A stretch of DNA of 64,000 nucleotides from Guillardia theta CCMP2712 (Eukaryota; Cryptophyceae; Pyrenomonadales; Geminigeraceae): NCBI RefSeq assembly GCF_000315625.1, contig NW_005434630.1, positions 440,559 through 504,558 on the forward strand, written 5' to 3'. A program made the translations under genes and the position numbers. The stretch's first letter is position 1; every line of letters starts with the position of its first letter. The notes under the pieces were generated by a model. That model searched no databases. It was not told the DNA's origin and saw only the letters and a program-made list of their open reading frames with translations. Below, one piece after another: positions 1 through 12,169 of the stretch.

Positions 1-1150
1 TTCATTCCTACAAGCATAGTGCAGGGCAAGCGAGCCAAACCGATCCTTCTGACGGGCAGCGAACCTGTTGGTCTTCAAGAGCTCCTCCACTGCCGAGGTT
101 GCGTCAGCCACCTCCTCCTCTTCTCACTATCAAGGACGCACCTATCAAGGGCGCGATCTCGTTCTCATTCATAGCCGCCACGTGGATGGGAAACAAGCCA
201 AACTCGTCGGCCTTGCCGATCTCCCAGGGACGGGAGGAGAGCCTGTACTTCACGTCATCCAGCCGATCTCCAGCACAGATGTCGCAGAGGGAGGAGCGCT
301 CCAAGTAGACGAGGTATCGTTGCGACTCCATGAGCTTCAAGAAGGTACGGAGGAGGCGAAGTCCGATGGCTATTCGAGAGATCAAACGAGACCCCGTCGC
401 CGCGTTCCTGGCTGTCGATGCTCCGGAGGTTGAGGAGGTCTGGATGGCACATTCTTCTGGATAGTTGGCCGCAGACATGACAGGAGGATGAGGAGCTTTG
501 ATGATGGCGTAGTCATTGATGATCTTGTAAAAGGTCAAGATAAAGGACAGCAGGACTATAAGAGCGTCGAAAAGGTTCCAACGATGCTTCAGGATCTCAA
601 ACACCCCGAACGCTACCATCCTCGACAGAAGCTCCAGCGCAAAGAGGGAGATGATGATGGAGGAGATGGCTGTCTGGGGCACTGAATCGCGACCATAACA
701 ATCTGAGCTCAAATCTCAGCAAGCGAGCAGGCAGGGTTGGGGTACCTTTCTGACTCTCGGATATTCCATACGTGTATATGAGAGTGGAGGTGACGTCCAC
801 AATTACGAGAGAGATGATGAGGATGTTGATCTTCAAGACAACATCGCGGCTCTGAGCACATGGTCACAGGAAGTAGAACACCTCGTACCACAGAGACCTC
901 AAGTTTCTTGGCAAGCCAAACTTTCCAACGCCCTGAACAATGGTTTCTAATGAGCACATTTGCTATGATAAGAAGTACCCCTGGGTTTCCGCTCTGGTTC
1001 AGAAACAGGCACTTGGACTGCACCAGGTTCTCCCTCAGCTACAGTCTCCTGGCAAATGAATGTCAGCAAAAATTACTGAGCATCCTGTATAAACCTGAGG
1101 CTTCGTAGCCTCCTGAATGTCTATCTGATCGTTCTGAATCGTGGATGTCA
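1..1150 (-). CDS. Voltage-sensor domain protein with ankyrin repeats (3' end off the window)
   Basis: Putative membrane voltage sensor. The start is taken as the ATG at 1150, and joined exons read in frame across introns at 1039-1094, 852-897, about 697-750 and 90-141, all about 46-56 bases. The protein shows four transmembrane helices: S1 with an acidic residue (SLVIVDVTST), S2 with a glutamate (LFALELLSRM), S3 with the motif WNLFDALIVLLSFIL, and S4 with spaced arginines (ISRIAIGLRLLRTF). S3 resembles Hv1 and voltage-sensing phosphatase sensors. No S5-S6 pore follows. Instead there are ankyrin units (FGLFPIHVAAMNENE, then FGSLALHYACRNE) running off the window edge. I infer a proton-channel-like or sensor-only membrane protein with a cytosolic ankyrin module. 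The voltage-sensor call is fairly firm; ion conduction is not shown. Confidence 0.75.
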
Positions 1151-1720
1151 TACTTCCCTGTCACAGGTTCTGACACCCTGACAAGGCCGAGGTTTGTCGA
1201 CAAGGCAGTTCTGCAGTTTCAAACGAGTGCTGTCGGTGATACCATATCTTTGTCCGATAGCTGGACAACAAAAGGAAAGAAAGTGATGCTAAGTTTCCAA
1301 GCTATGGCTCCTCCGTTGCCCTGCCTGCTCCCTGCTCCCTGCTCCCTGCTCCCCCTCCCCTTCTCCTCCATCTTCTTCCATGTTCGTTCTTCTCCGACCG
1401 CCACTGGGGAGATATATCTGTCAACTGCACGTCAAAAACAACTTCTTTTTTAGGCTACTCAAAAGTCCTTCTAAAAGTTCAAATTTGGATATTTATTTTG
1501 AAATACTAGGCGCAAATGTACAATCAAACCACTCTCTCCAAGTACATTTTGATCAGTAGGCGCTAATCACTTTGGGAGGAGGAGCAGGAGCGGCAGAAGC
1601 AGCAGCAGGCAGAGCAAGAGAAGCAGAATGCCGATGACAGCATACCATCACACTCCCGTCTTTGGATCCTGCTGAACAAAGTCCTTATCGCAGGGACAAG
1701 GACGGGAAGTTGTCGGTAGA
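1151..1720. other. Divergent intergenic region
   Basis: This stretch separates two genes that diverge from each other. It holds pyrimidine-rich tracts (about 1320-1375, with a CCCTGCT repeat) and an AT-rich patch near 1440-1510. Short ORFs here are low complexity. I see no gene in it; promoters for both flanking genes presumably lie here. Confidence 0.4.
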
Positions 1721-2740
1721 ATGGGCTCAGCGCTCAGCGACCCAACGAATGAAGGAAGACAAGAGCTCTCCGACCAGTTCATCGAGACCATGCAGCATCG
1801 GATGGCAGTGTTGAAGAGGAACAGGCAGGAGCATCTTGCGGGGAAGATCAGAGAGAAATGGCAGCAGGATCGGTCTGTGTGGACCGTGGAGACCATGTAC
1901 AAGAAGCTTCGAGAGGGGATCGACTGGATCGATGAAGACCGCCCCTCTGTTGCCCAGTAAGTGATGAAGCAAAGGTGAGCGCTCTGATCCGGTGGTTGTG
2001 CAGTGGTGCAGAAGGGGAGCAGGTAAGAGTTTCCCCTGTCCTGGAGGCGAGGAAAGGAGAGAAGAAGAGCAAGCCCCAAGCCGAGAAGCCGTCCATCGTT
2101 TACCTGCAGCCTCTCGTGACCACTCAGGGCCTCCTGCCCTTGTACATCTGAATGGAACCTGCAGGAGAAGCAGAATGCACAGGCGTGGGAGGAGTACAAG
2201 TATCCAGCGGGGGGTCTCGGGTTCGACCACGTGCTTGCCTGCCGGCCAACACCCTTGCGGTGCAATGATGAGCTTCGGGCAGATCATACGGCCGGTGGAG
2301 TACGAGAAAGGACACAAGGCGGAGCGGGATCGGAACGAAGACTTGTTCCGAAGTAGGGAGACGGTCGATGCTCGGGCCAGTTACGGTGACCGCTTCGAGC
2401 AGGCAAGGCCTCCCGGACAGTAGATGCGTATCAGCGATACTACGAGCGGAGGGATGTTGAGATCGCTAAGTTGTACTCGGTGCACGTGAAGACGCATCGG
2501 GTGAGTATGCTGTTCCTTGGCGATGTGATGAAGAGGAGCAGGTCAGGGCAGGAGTCTCCGACCCAGCAGAGAAGAAAAAGATTTCCGAGTTCGGTGAGAT
2601 ACACATCAAGCTCAGGCACGCGCCTGATCTGCTTCTTTCCTCGGGCAGGCGCGCAAGAGGAGGAGGCAAAGGTGGCGTTCCACGAGGAGAGAAGCTTCAA
2701 GGATCGGGAGATCGAGAGGCTGATCGAGGTGATGAGGTAG
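1721..2740 (+). CDS. N-myristoylation-type coiled-coil protein, 7 exons
   Basis: The spliced model is 1721-1956, 2004-2022, 2165-2230, 2283-2352, 2421-2500, 2542-2593 and 2649-2740. It sums to 615 bases, giving a 204-residue protein with no internal stop. The second exon is a 19-base microexon between a cag acceptor and a strong cag|gtaaga donor, and it is needed to keep frame. The start MGSALS fits the N-myristoylation pattern (Gly2, Ser6). The rest is charged and helical (LKRNRQEHLAGKIREKW, FHEERSFKDREIERL), typical of a coiled-coil scaffold. No catalytic domain is visible and I do not recognise the family. It ends 83 bases from the end of the convergent TPR gene. Exon 4/5 and 5/6 boundaries are the least certain. 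Confidence 0.65.
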
Positions 2741-2823
2741 AGAGGAGCAGCGAGCCAACTTATCACTTCATTCCTCATGTACACGAACCTTTCACATCTA
2801 CTCCCCCCCCCCCCCCTCTCTCC

Positions 2824-5800
2824 TCAGTGCTTCGAGCGCGAGCCCTTCTTCACCGCGGACTTCTTGTTGCTCTTCTTGGACTCCATCTCTTCCTCCTGGC
2901 AAGCCCGGTCAGCACCGCTCCCTCACCTCACCTCGATCAGCACCGCTCCCTCCCCTCACCTCGATCAGCTCCCGTGCGATGGCGTCAGCATCTCGTTCCC
3001 GCTGCTTCTGCTGCCACGAAGACTCCTCCTCCTCCTTTGCCTTTCGCTTCTCCCTCCTGCTCCATCGCTCAGGACAACACGCGCATCCGTCAGCCGTTCG
3101 TCTACCTCCGGTTGAGCTCCTTCCTCGCCTGGTGCGCAGCATCGGAGAATGGGAGAGGCTGAATGAAAGTGAGAGGAAGAAGAGAAAGGCTGAGGCAGCA
3201 TACAACGTGTGCTTGCGGATTTGTGGTGGGCGTGAAGGTCCTGACCCATCGGATATTTTCCTTGAGCTCGTGAGGGCTAGCGGCAACATCAGTCTCCTCC
3301 TCCTCCTCGTCCTCCTCCTAGGCGGAGTGGAGGGAGTACCTTGAGCTCAGAATGCTGTTCAGCAGGTTCTCTGCCTCTCCAACCACATCCGAGTCGATAT
3401 GAAACTGCATCGGCGTCAATTCGCTCCCCTCCCCTCCCCTCCCCTTCTCTCCCTCTTCTCCCGCAGCTTCATTTTCCCCCTCCTGCTTCCTGAGTCCGAG
3501 CCACCACATCATTCTACCCATCCTCCCGCCACTTTCCTCCTTTCCTCCGCCTCCTTCCTGCTCTGCTCCAACCTGCCCAATCTGCATCATCTTGGACAGA
3601 CGCTCAGGGTCCAAGTCCGTAGCTTTCCTGTAGAGCCTCATGGCTTCTGCGTGCAACAAGTCAGAGGGAGCGAGAGAGGAGGAGGGAGACGCGCCTAAAT
3701 GCTCCCCCTTCATCTCCCGGAGGATGTGGGCCAGTAGGTAGATGGAGGAGACGTCGTGCGGGTCGATCTCCAGTGCCTTTCGCACGAAAACTTCCGCCTT
3801 GTCAAAGTCGGCTCCGTTCTCGCGGAGGAAGGCAGCGTAGTTGTAGCAGACAGCAAGGTTGTTGGGCGCCTGCAAGGCAGGTGAGGACGGCAGTCAAAAG
3901 AGGCTTCCAGTTCGACAGCAGGAGCAGGAGCAGGAGCAGGAGCAAAGAAACGGGGAGAAGCAGGAGGAAAGAGAGGAGCGAGGAGAGCAGGAGAGAAATG
4001 AGGATGATAAGAAGGATGGTGGGACTAGGATGGAAAGAGAGGGAAGCGGGAGGAGGAGGAGGAGGAGGAGGAAGGGGAGGACAGGAAGGATGGGGAGAGG
4101 GAGAGAACAAGGAGGAGCCAAGTGTCGCGTACCAACTCGTAAGACTGCTCAAAGAGCCTGATGGCCTTGTCCATCAGGTACTCCTTCTGCTTCTCGATAT
4201 CGCTTCTTCCTTGCATGCTGTCGCCCTCGCTCTGATGATTCAGATGGCGCAGGTGAACTCCCGTCATGATTGCATAGCTGCACAGAGCTGTAAAGTGGGT
4301 CGAGTTGATCTGCAGCGCCCTGAAACATCATACAACACCAAATGTCAAATCTCACACCCTTGATATCCCTCCTTTTGTTCATCTCTGCCACTCCCTGCCC
4401 CCTCATTCCTTCGTTACTCTCTCCTCCCTCGTCCTTCCGTCCCTTCCTCTCCCTTCCGCCTCACAGCCTCCTCCAAAACTCTTCTCAGCTCACTCGCTTT
4501 CTCACCTCTCATAAAGCACATTCGCCCTGTCAAAGTTTGCGTGCGCCTCGAAGTACAAGTTCGCTAGACTGATAATGGCGTCCAACGACATCGGATCCGC
4601 CATCACCGCAGCCTCGTACATCATTGTCGCTCCTGGCAAGTCGTCGGCGTCGTCCAGGAGACGCCCATACTTGCAGAGATACTTGCCGTTGTTCGGCTTC
4701 AGAAGCGTCAACTTCTCGTACTCGATCCTTGCTCTCTGGACGTCGTGCAGTTTGTCATGAAGCATGGCCCCGTACATGAATCTTGTCTCAGCGTTGTTGG
4801 GGTCAAGGCTGAGGGCCTTCTGGAAGACTTTCTCTGCATTTCGATAGTCTTGCTTCTCCTCTGCGCGCGGTCGGTCAGGACGAACTGCTTTCATGCAGGT
4901 CAAGGGTCACCGAGAAAGACGGCGTAGTTGCTGTAAATATCGGGATCGGAAGGAAGAAGCTCCATCGCTCGAGTGTATGCAGCTTCTGCTTCTTCCTTGC
5001 GATCAGTAAGATGATGCAGGTTCAAGGCAAAGGTTGAGACTGCGACACTGCACACGAGGGGGTCAGCATCATTCCTCCCCGTTCAATCATCTTCTACCGC
5101 CCTCACTCTGCACTTCTCTTCTTGCTTGTCCACTTTCTCAACTCTGCCATTTCCCTCTGGACTTCACCTTCATCCTTCCTTTATCTTGCCACCTACTCCG
5201 TTCACTCCTCGCCTTCTCATCTCTCATCGCTCCTCCCCTCATTCTCCTCCTCCCCTCGTTCTCTTCTTCACTCGCCATCTGCTTCTCTCCCCCACGCTCA
5301 CCCGAAGTTTGGAGCAACATTGAGAGCATCTCTGAAGAGCTTGATACAGTGGTCTGAAAATCCTTCCTGCCGATCGATGAAATTGGCATACGCATACATC
5401 ACCCATGCGTCATTGGGATTGTTTTTCAGCACAGTTTCAAAGATTAATCGCGCTCCTCTTATGTCGCCTGTGAACAAGGGATCCTCAGCCCTGTATCTCT
5501 CCTCCTCCTCCTGCACCTCCTCCTCTCACCAAACACTCGCTCTCGGAAATCGGAGAAGGAGATTGCAAGGTGAACATGCAGGGGGTTGACGGCGAACGCT
5601 TTCTCGAACATGGCCTGGACCTGCTGCACCACCGGCTGCTTGAGGTCGCTTCCCTCACAATTGTGCTTGAGCAAGTGAGCACATAAAAGCTTAACCTGCT
5701 GCTCCGTGAGGAGGGAGGGAGGAGGAAGAAAGAACAAGGGAGGAGGGAGGGAAGAGGGAGAAAGAAAAAGGGAGGAGGGAGGGACGAAGGAGAAAGAACA

Positions 5801-8800
5801 AGGGAGGAAAGAGAGGGGAGGTGGAATTTGTACAGTGTGTTCACAGGTCCCCTGCGAGAGCTCCATCCCCTTACGGTACTCCTCCTGAGGAGTTGTCGTC
5901 AATAGGAAGAAGGAAGATTCTGGAAGATTGGAGAGAGAAAGGGGTTGACAGCAGAAATTAGAGGAGAGGAGCATAGAGGACAAGCAGAGAACAGGGACAT
6001 GAGGAAAAGGAGGAAGAGGAGGAAGAGGAGGAAGAGGAAGAAGGTGAGAGGGAGGGAGGGATCTAGGAAGGTTTTTGTCCAAACTGACACTTACCAGCGC
6101 TCCACTGTCGTCGACATTGATTTCGCCCAAGATTTGCCCATGTAGGCCGTGCAAGCAGCACTGGAATTTCTTCTTCCGGGACAGTCTGAGGGCTTGAGAG
6201 ATGAGCCTTTCCGCCTGACAGAACTTCAACCCTGTAGTAGGACGGACTCTCTCCCCTACCTCCTTCCCCTGATTGTCATAGAGCAGCAGGTCGCCGAGAG
6301 CGAAGGAGGTGAAGGGTTCCGTTGGATCCAGCGCAAGGATCTTGCGCAGTGCCTGTGTAGCAGGATGACAAGGGAGAAAGGCGGCAAGGTAGAAGAGCGT
6401 ACCTCCCATGGCACTTCTTCTGCGTTTGATCCCAAGCACTTGCAGAAAACCAGCCCGCTGCGAGATGAAAAAGTGAGGGCACTCGTGATAACAGCGGAGA
6501 CTTCTGGACAAGAGGATGCCCAAACACAAGAGCATGCAATCAGAATCAAAACTTTGATATTCGTTACTCCCCCTCATCTCAATGGGGATGACAAAGCAAG
6601 CTGAATTGTACAACACACAAACACATGAACATCCGCATACGCATCGGACGAACCTGAGGACCTCTGCACTCTTGTAACCATGCTGCGTTGCTAGCTCAAG
6701 GTAGGAGCAGGAGGAGAAGGGATTCGCTCGGAGGTTCAGTGCCAAGACTCCGATACGTGCATAGAGGAAGCCATTGCGAGGGGAGAGCGCGAGAGCACGA
6801 AGGAAGAATTCTTCAGAATCTTTGGATCCTCCTTTCCACTCTTCGATAAAGCCCTTTGCCTTTTAGCCCATCGTCACCGACTCTTCTCTCGTTCCCCTCT
6901 CATCATCCAGATGAATGATACAACACATCAGCTCATGGTCATCAAAGTTATCATCGTTGACATCATCACCGCCATCGTCGTCACCAAACCACAATTGCAA
7001 TCATCTCCATCATTACAACCATCCCAATCTTTATCTCTCACCACCACCACCACCACCACCACCACCATTATCCAACTTACAATCCACAGAGTCTCATCCT
7101 CTGGCCTGAGCCGGACGGCCTCCTCCAATCTCGCAATCGCAAACGCCGAGGAAGAGATCCGAGCAAGCGCGCCGATGGTGAAGGAGGAGTTGTCTCCTCC
7201 TCTCACCCTCTTTTCCAGCACAGCAGCAACCTCGTCATAGACTGGATCTTTCTCCCCCGTGATCTCCTCGTGATGCACGTAGAGCAGCTCCATGAACATC
7301 TCAGTCATCATCATCCCCAATCGGAACCTCCTGAATGCGCTCGTCGCAACCTGCAGCTGCTGCTGAGTGCAACACACGACCTGACCTATTTAGTCACCTC
7401 AAGAGCTCCTTTGTAATCTTTCTTCTTCTTCAGGAGGAAGAAGGAGTGGGAGAAATGAACTATGGCTCGATCTCCCTGTTGCTCCTTGTAAGCAAGTTTG
7501 AATGCACATCAGCATCTTCCCCTACCTCTGACAGCAGCTTGCTGTATTGGGCCTGCCCCTTCGACATGTCGTTCTCCCCAAACGCGTAAAGTTCTGCTTC
7601 TGCCAGTCGGACGGCAACTTGCAGCTCCTGCTGGGAAATCGCCGACGTCTGGTTAGAAACGACTGAGGGTAATCGATCCGAAATGTCGTTGAGGGCGCGA
7701 AACATCGAAAGTGCCCGTAGCAAGTTCTCAGTGTTCGACCAAGAGACGTGGGAGAACTGCAGGTAGCAGTTCAGGAGGCGAAGGGCGGCGTCCCTGACAT
7801 GCAGATGTCAACAGAGAGCAGCGAGAGGGTCCAGGAGATGAAGAGAAAGAGAGAGGGGGGGGGGAGGAAAGAGGGGAGGAGAAGGGGAGGAAAGAGGAAA
7901 GAAGAGCAGAGAGCTTCTCACTGTACGAATCGAATGCCATCTTCAAGGTCAGTGATCATCTTCTTCGAGTTTTGTGAGTCCAGCCCAAGGATGCAACGGA
8001 CAAGCGCTGGCAAGGCATCAGGACTGAGTCAAGCTCCTTGCTCTAGAGACATCGACTCACCAACGACGACCCTGAGGTCATCTGAGCATAACACAAGGGA
8101 GCTGTTTGACGACAGCTTCCACAGAAGGATGTTCAGATCGTGCCGTTGGTGCGAGACTTTCTCGTCCTCGTCGTCCTGCTCCCTCGAGTATGCACTCTCT
8201 CGCGCCTCGTAGATCATGTTGCGCTGGTTGCAGTTCCACTGCTCCAACGTCGTTGAGTGGAACAAGAAGTTGGCAATGCTCATCTTCATAGCTTGCGCCT
8301 CGTCGCTCATTCCTTCCTGAAATTCCTCCCACGCCATTTCAAAGGCGCGAGGAGCGTAGATCATGGAGTCATAGAAGAAGAAGATCAGCTGAGACACGCT
8401 CATGCGCTTGCACTCGCGCTTCAACTGCTGGACAAAGTCAAAGGGTCGATTGACAAATCTCATCTACTTGACCTTGTGCAAGAACCGAGCCTGCGACGCC
8501 AAGTCTGCAAGGAATGAGAAGCAAGCAAACACAAGAAGGAAGAAGCTTCGTCTGGAATACCTTGACTGAAATCGGACGTGCTTTTGCTGAGATTTTCCTG
8601 CACCAGTAACATCACCAACACAAATATTCAGTCAAGTCGAATGGAGATTAATGATCTATTTGTACCTGAGCTGTGTTTGTATTTTCCATCGCTCCCTCAG
8701 TCTCGTTCATCCTTTGCATCTCATGATCTGAGTCGTTGCTCTGCAGAGACAAACTTGAGAGAGAGAGCAATCCGACGAGACGAATACCTGATGGGATCCT

Positions 8801-11097
8801 TTGTTCCTTTGTGTCTCTACTTCATTCAGTGCAGAGAAAGGATTGAGGCTTCCAACGGGCCTTGCAGCATTTGCACTGAATTATGAGGATTTAGTGCACT
8901 TGACATGTGCGATGCGCACTTGCGATTCAAGACAAGTGAACGCATCTCACCTTGAGGAGGTGAAGTTTGTTGCGGCAGGCCTTGGGGCAACGGCAGGCCT
9001 CTCGCTCTTATCCGAAAGGGGGGATGCGACTTGTGTCTTGGTCGAACTCTCCTCGTTGATCGGGTCGTTTGCCTTGTCCTTCATCCATCCATCATCAGAC
9101 GATTGCAAGCACAAGGAAAATAGGGACGGCAAGACCTTCTTCCATGCCGTTCCCTTGTCCGAGGCTTTCTGCTTCATCGCCTTCGCCTTGTTCGAAGACA
9201 ACTCGGCTGGTTTCTTCACGTTCTCTTTCTCCTGCACGCCAGGTGCTGCTTTTTCGTTGTCCGAAGGGACTGCATCCTTCCTGACCTGCGCATTCTCCCT
9301 CTTCTTCTGCACTGCCTTCCTGTGACGCGAGCTGGGCGCTGCCTCCGCCACCTTTCCTTGCACACTTGCTGTTTGCGCGGGACCTGCTGGGAGCTCGAAA
9401 CCCTGCTGGCCAGGATAGTCATAGTGCACATCAACAACATCGGATTCCATCTGCTCAGTGTTTGTCATCCGGACGAGGTCAGACCAAGTTATCTCAACCC
9501 TTGGCGCCTGCATGAAATACAAGTGGGCTTTCGCAAGCAAGATTGAAGCGGAGAGGAGGAGGAGGAGGAGGAGGAGGAGGTCAGTGGCAGGTCACCTGAG
9601 CCTGTGGGACCTCAGTCTGTGTGGGAAGCACCTTCTTGACCTCTTTGTGCTCTGATTTTTCGAACGTTGGGTGGAAAATACCCATCTCATCCCAATATCC
9701 CTGGAGGAGGAGAGGTGAGAGGACGAGAGGAGAGGAGCAGAAGGCTGAGGGAAGGAGTAGCCGAGGGAATAAATGCCAAAGATAGCAGGAAGAGGGCAGG
9801 GACGGGACGAGCGGGAGGGAAGGAAGGGAGGGGTGAGGGATAATTGCACGGCGATCTTCCACAGTCCTCCACAAGCACAAGTGAGTCTGGACCTTGGGCG
9901 GAGGATCGGGACGGCTGTCGAACTCCCAGATCTGTTCGATCCCTCCTTCGTCGTACTGCGAGTCGTGCTCCCACATGCTGTTCGGCAGAATCTGTGCTTG
10001 CAACGCTCACAGCGAGATCATCCAGGTCACGTTCCTACCTTCTGCGGCACATCCCCGTGCTGCCCTCGCATCATGTAGGCAGTGCCGTACATCCCCTGCT
10101 CCATGCTGAGTTTCAGTAGCAACAGGCAGGTGCCTGCTTGCCTCCAGGGGAAAGGGGCTCCATCTAGGCGGGATGTCGTAATCAGGTCCTTCCTGGCTCG
10201 GGCATTGGTCCATCTAGACGCTGACGTCAGTTCAAGTGCGCAGACAATCCGGTCACCTCGTGCACGTCGTCAGGATATTTCTCTTGGAAGAGATCCTCTA
10301 GCGAAGGAACGGGCTCCTGCCTCCCCTGCCACCTTCCATCATCCTTTCGCTGCTCCCTTCATCCTCCCCCCCTCCCCCCTCCCACACTCACAGTCGCTTT
10401 GTGGCGTTCAACGAAGCGTTGCTGCGCATCATGAGAAGGGTGCAAGAGACTACTTCCTTCGACTTACTCGCTCTTCCCACAGCTCCACGAGGTTTCGCAA
10501 GATCACGGACGGACTCGTGTTCTCCCCTGCGTTTGCTCGTCATAACCAAGAGGAGGCGGGAGGCAGGAAACCGTCTGGGAGCCAGCGACTTCGATTGTGT
10601 GCGACCATGTCACTGGGTGGCTTCTCCTCCATGGACCTTGGGGCAAGCTTCTGGTTCCGGTGCCTCAACGAGAGCGACCTGGGAGGAAGTCAGAGGAGGA
10701 GCTCAATCAAGGATAGCCTACTTCTGCACGGTATCCTCCCACGCATCGTCAGTGTCTCCAGAATCCAAGTCGCCGCCAAAGGTCTCTTGGTCTAGTTCTG
10801 GATTGTTGAGGTCGTCTCCTTCGAACATTTTCCTAAGGCATAGCCTCAACCACGAGCAGGGTTGCCGGGAACAAACCTTTCAAAGCTATCCTCGTCGTCA
10901 AACTGCAGAACTTCGCCGTCTTGCCCACCGACTTTCCATTCATCCCCATCATACCCTCCTCTGAACCTGAACGTGGAAGGGCAAGACGGTATGTCGCTCG
11001 TCCTGGCAGCATACCGGAAGTTCTCCGTGGGAGGGATTTGAAACGCGATTTCACAGGAACAGAACAGGAGCAGGAGCAGTATGCCCGAGCGCGCCAT
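2824..11097 (-). CDS. Very large TPR protein with signal peptide and plastid-type leader
   Basis: More than 25 exons join in consistent phase from an ATG at 11097 to a stop at 2824-2826, giving about 1,650 residues. The N-terminus is a hydrophobic signal peptide ending CSCEIA, followed at once by FQIPPTENFRYAAR, the +1 phenylalanine pattern of bipartite leaders in complex red plastids. An acidic stretch follows, then unique segments (GMYGTAYMMRGQHG), a charged low-complexity linker (8950-9520), a conserved-looking helical block (8030-8460), and from about 7700 downward an array of TPR-like helices (KVFQKALSLDPNNAETRFMY, VRKALEIDPHDVSSIYLLA). The tail is a coiled coil ending in a Lys/Ser-rich KKSNKKSAVKKGSRSKH. 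One intron (donor ctggag|gcaagc, about 10076-10121) is GC..AG. TPR arrays bind other proteins; I infer a plastid or periplastid scaffold. Whether this is one gene or two fused by my splicing (a join near 8500-8950) should be tested, but all phases agree. Confidence 0.7.
7036..7067. repeat. CCA trinucleotide tract in an intron
   Basis: About ten CCA/ACC units lie within an intron of the TPR gene, between exons ending near 7080 and starting near 6860. The intron is longer than its neighbours because of this simple sequence. Confidence 0.8.
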
Positions 11098-11367
11098 CAC
11101 GATGAAACTTCACATCTCCGTGGAGGATCCGAAGGACCGACTGAAAGGATCACCATGGCTACTCCCTCTCTCTCTCAGAGCCGCCATCGCTCGCCGGGGG
11201 TGCCGCGCCCTGGCATTCCCTCAGTGCATGCGGGCGCATCGAAGGGAATCCGGTCACTTGGACGAAACTTTGAGGCGTTGAAGTTTTAAAGTTTTGGATT
11301 GTTCTCGAAAGTTTTGGAGTTTGATGATTGGGGATGAGGGGCATCACTTGCGAAAGGCGCACGAGCA
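11098..11367. promoter_or_regulatory. Bidirectional promoter region (inferred)
   Basis: Only 270 bases separate the start of the large TPR gene (-) from the start of the HYPK homologue (+), so both promoters must sit here or overlap the first exons. I see no clear TATA box. A run of GTTTTGGA/AGTTTT repeats at about 11278-11320 is the only notable sequence. The promoter call rests on gene layout alone. Confidence 0.35.
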
Positions 11368-12169
11368 ATGGCGACAGATCGACCGGATGATGACGAGGAG
11401 GAGGAAGAGGTGAGAAGAGGAGGATGGTGAGAAGAGGAGGATGAGAGAGGAGAAGGAGGAGGAGTTAAGAGGGGGGGGCTGAGAGAGGAAGAGGAGGAGG
11501 AGGATGAGAAGGAGGAGGATGAGAAGGAGGAGGTGGTGGTGGAGATGATGGCATGATTAGAAGAGACGAGATGCGGAGGATAGGAAGGGAGAAGTGAAAT
11601 CAGGTAAGGATAAGACGATGGGAAGGAGAGAAATTGGTGAGAATTTATAAGGGAGGAAGGTAGGATTTAGGAAGGAAGGAAGTTGGTAGGATTGGGATCG
11701 GGATGTTATGAGACGATCCAAGGAGGAGGATAATGAAAGTCGGCAGCACTTGCATACAATCAGTGTTGTCGCATGTTTTACGCTGACACGTGGCACCGCA
11801 GAAGGTAGTCAGGAAAGGCGAAGACGCGAAAGCACACAAGGAACTCAACAAGCTTTCGGGTGACAACGAGGGAGAGAAGGAGGTGGATACAGGCAAGGCG
11901 CAGAATGCGCTGTCACAGCTGTCGAATGCCGCGGAGGCTGAGAAGCTAGCGAAGCTGGAGAGAGAAAAGGAACTTGCGAAAGTCAAGATCGACAAGAAGG
12001 ATGTTGAGTTGATCATGTCCGGTACTGCGATCAACGTCATTTGCTGCGCCTTGTAAACTCATTCCTTTGTTCAGAGATGGAGATTGATGAATCTAGAGCG
12101 GAGCGAGTACTGAGAGAACACAACGGCGAACCCGTCAAGGCTCTACAATATTTGATTGATAGCAAATGA
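11368..12169 (+). CDS. HYPK: HYPK homologue (NatA-associated, ribosome-linked chaperone)
   Basis: Three exons, 11368-11409, 11802-12021 and 12075-12169, total 357 bases and encode 118 residues. The C-terminal half carries the HYPK signature: EREKELAKVKIDKKDVELIM, then EMEIDESRAERVLREHNG and a UBA-like helix ending ALQYLIDSK. In animals and fungi HYPK binds and tunes the N-terminal acetyltransferase NatA at the ribosome; the same role is inferred. The N-terminus is acidic (DDDEEEEE). The first intron is unusually long (392 bases, purine-rich GAGGA tracts), while the second is 53 bases. The human protein is of similar length (about 129 residues). The gene diverges from the TPR gene. Confidence 0.9.

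Noticed and set aside
852-897. Internal stop in the voltage-sensor gene
   Set aside because: A TGA appears if the exon is read through, but a normal 46-base intron (852-897) removes it and joins the frames at phase 0.
1721-2740. MIC19/CHCHD3-like mitochondrial protein
   Set aside because: Gly2 and the coiled coil are similar in style, but there is no C-terminal twin-Cys CHCH motif.
3773-4363. Plus-strand ORF rich in Arg/Gly/Glu
   Set aside because: It lies opposite TPR exons and a purine-rich intron; the minus strand has the conserved TPR motifs.
5459-6745. 428-residue minus-strand ORF as a single exon
   Set aside because: It reads through several short introns of the TPR gene. Only parts of it (TPR exons) are coding, and the rest is poly-Leu/Pro/Ser intron sequence.
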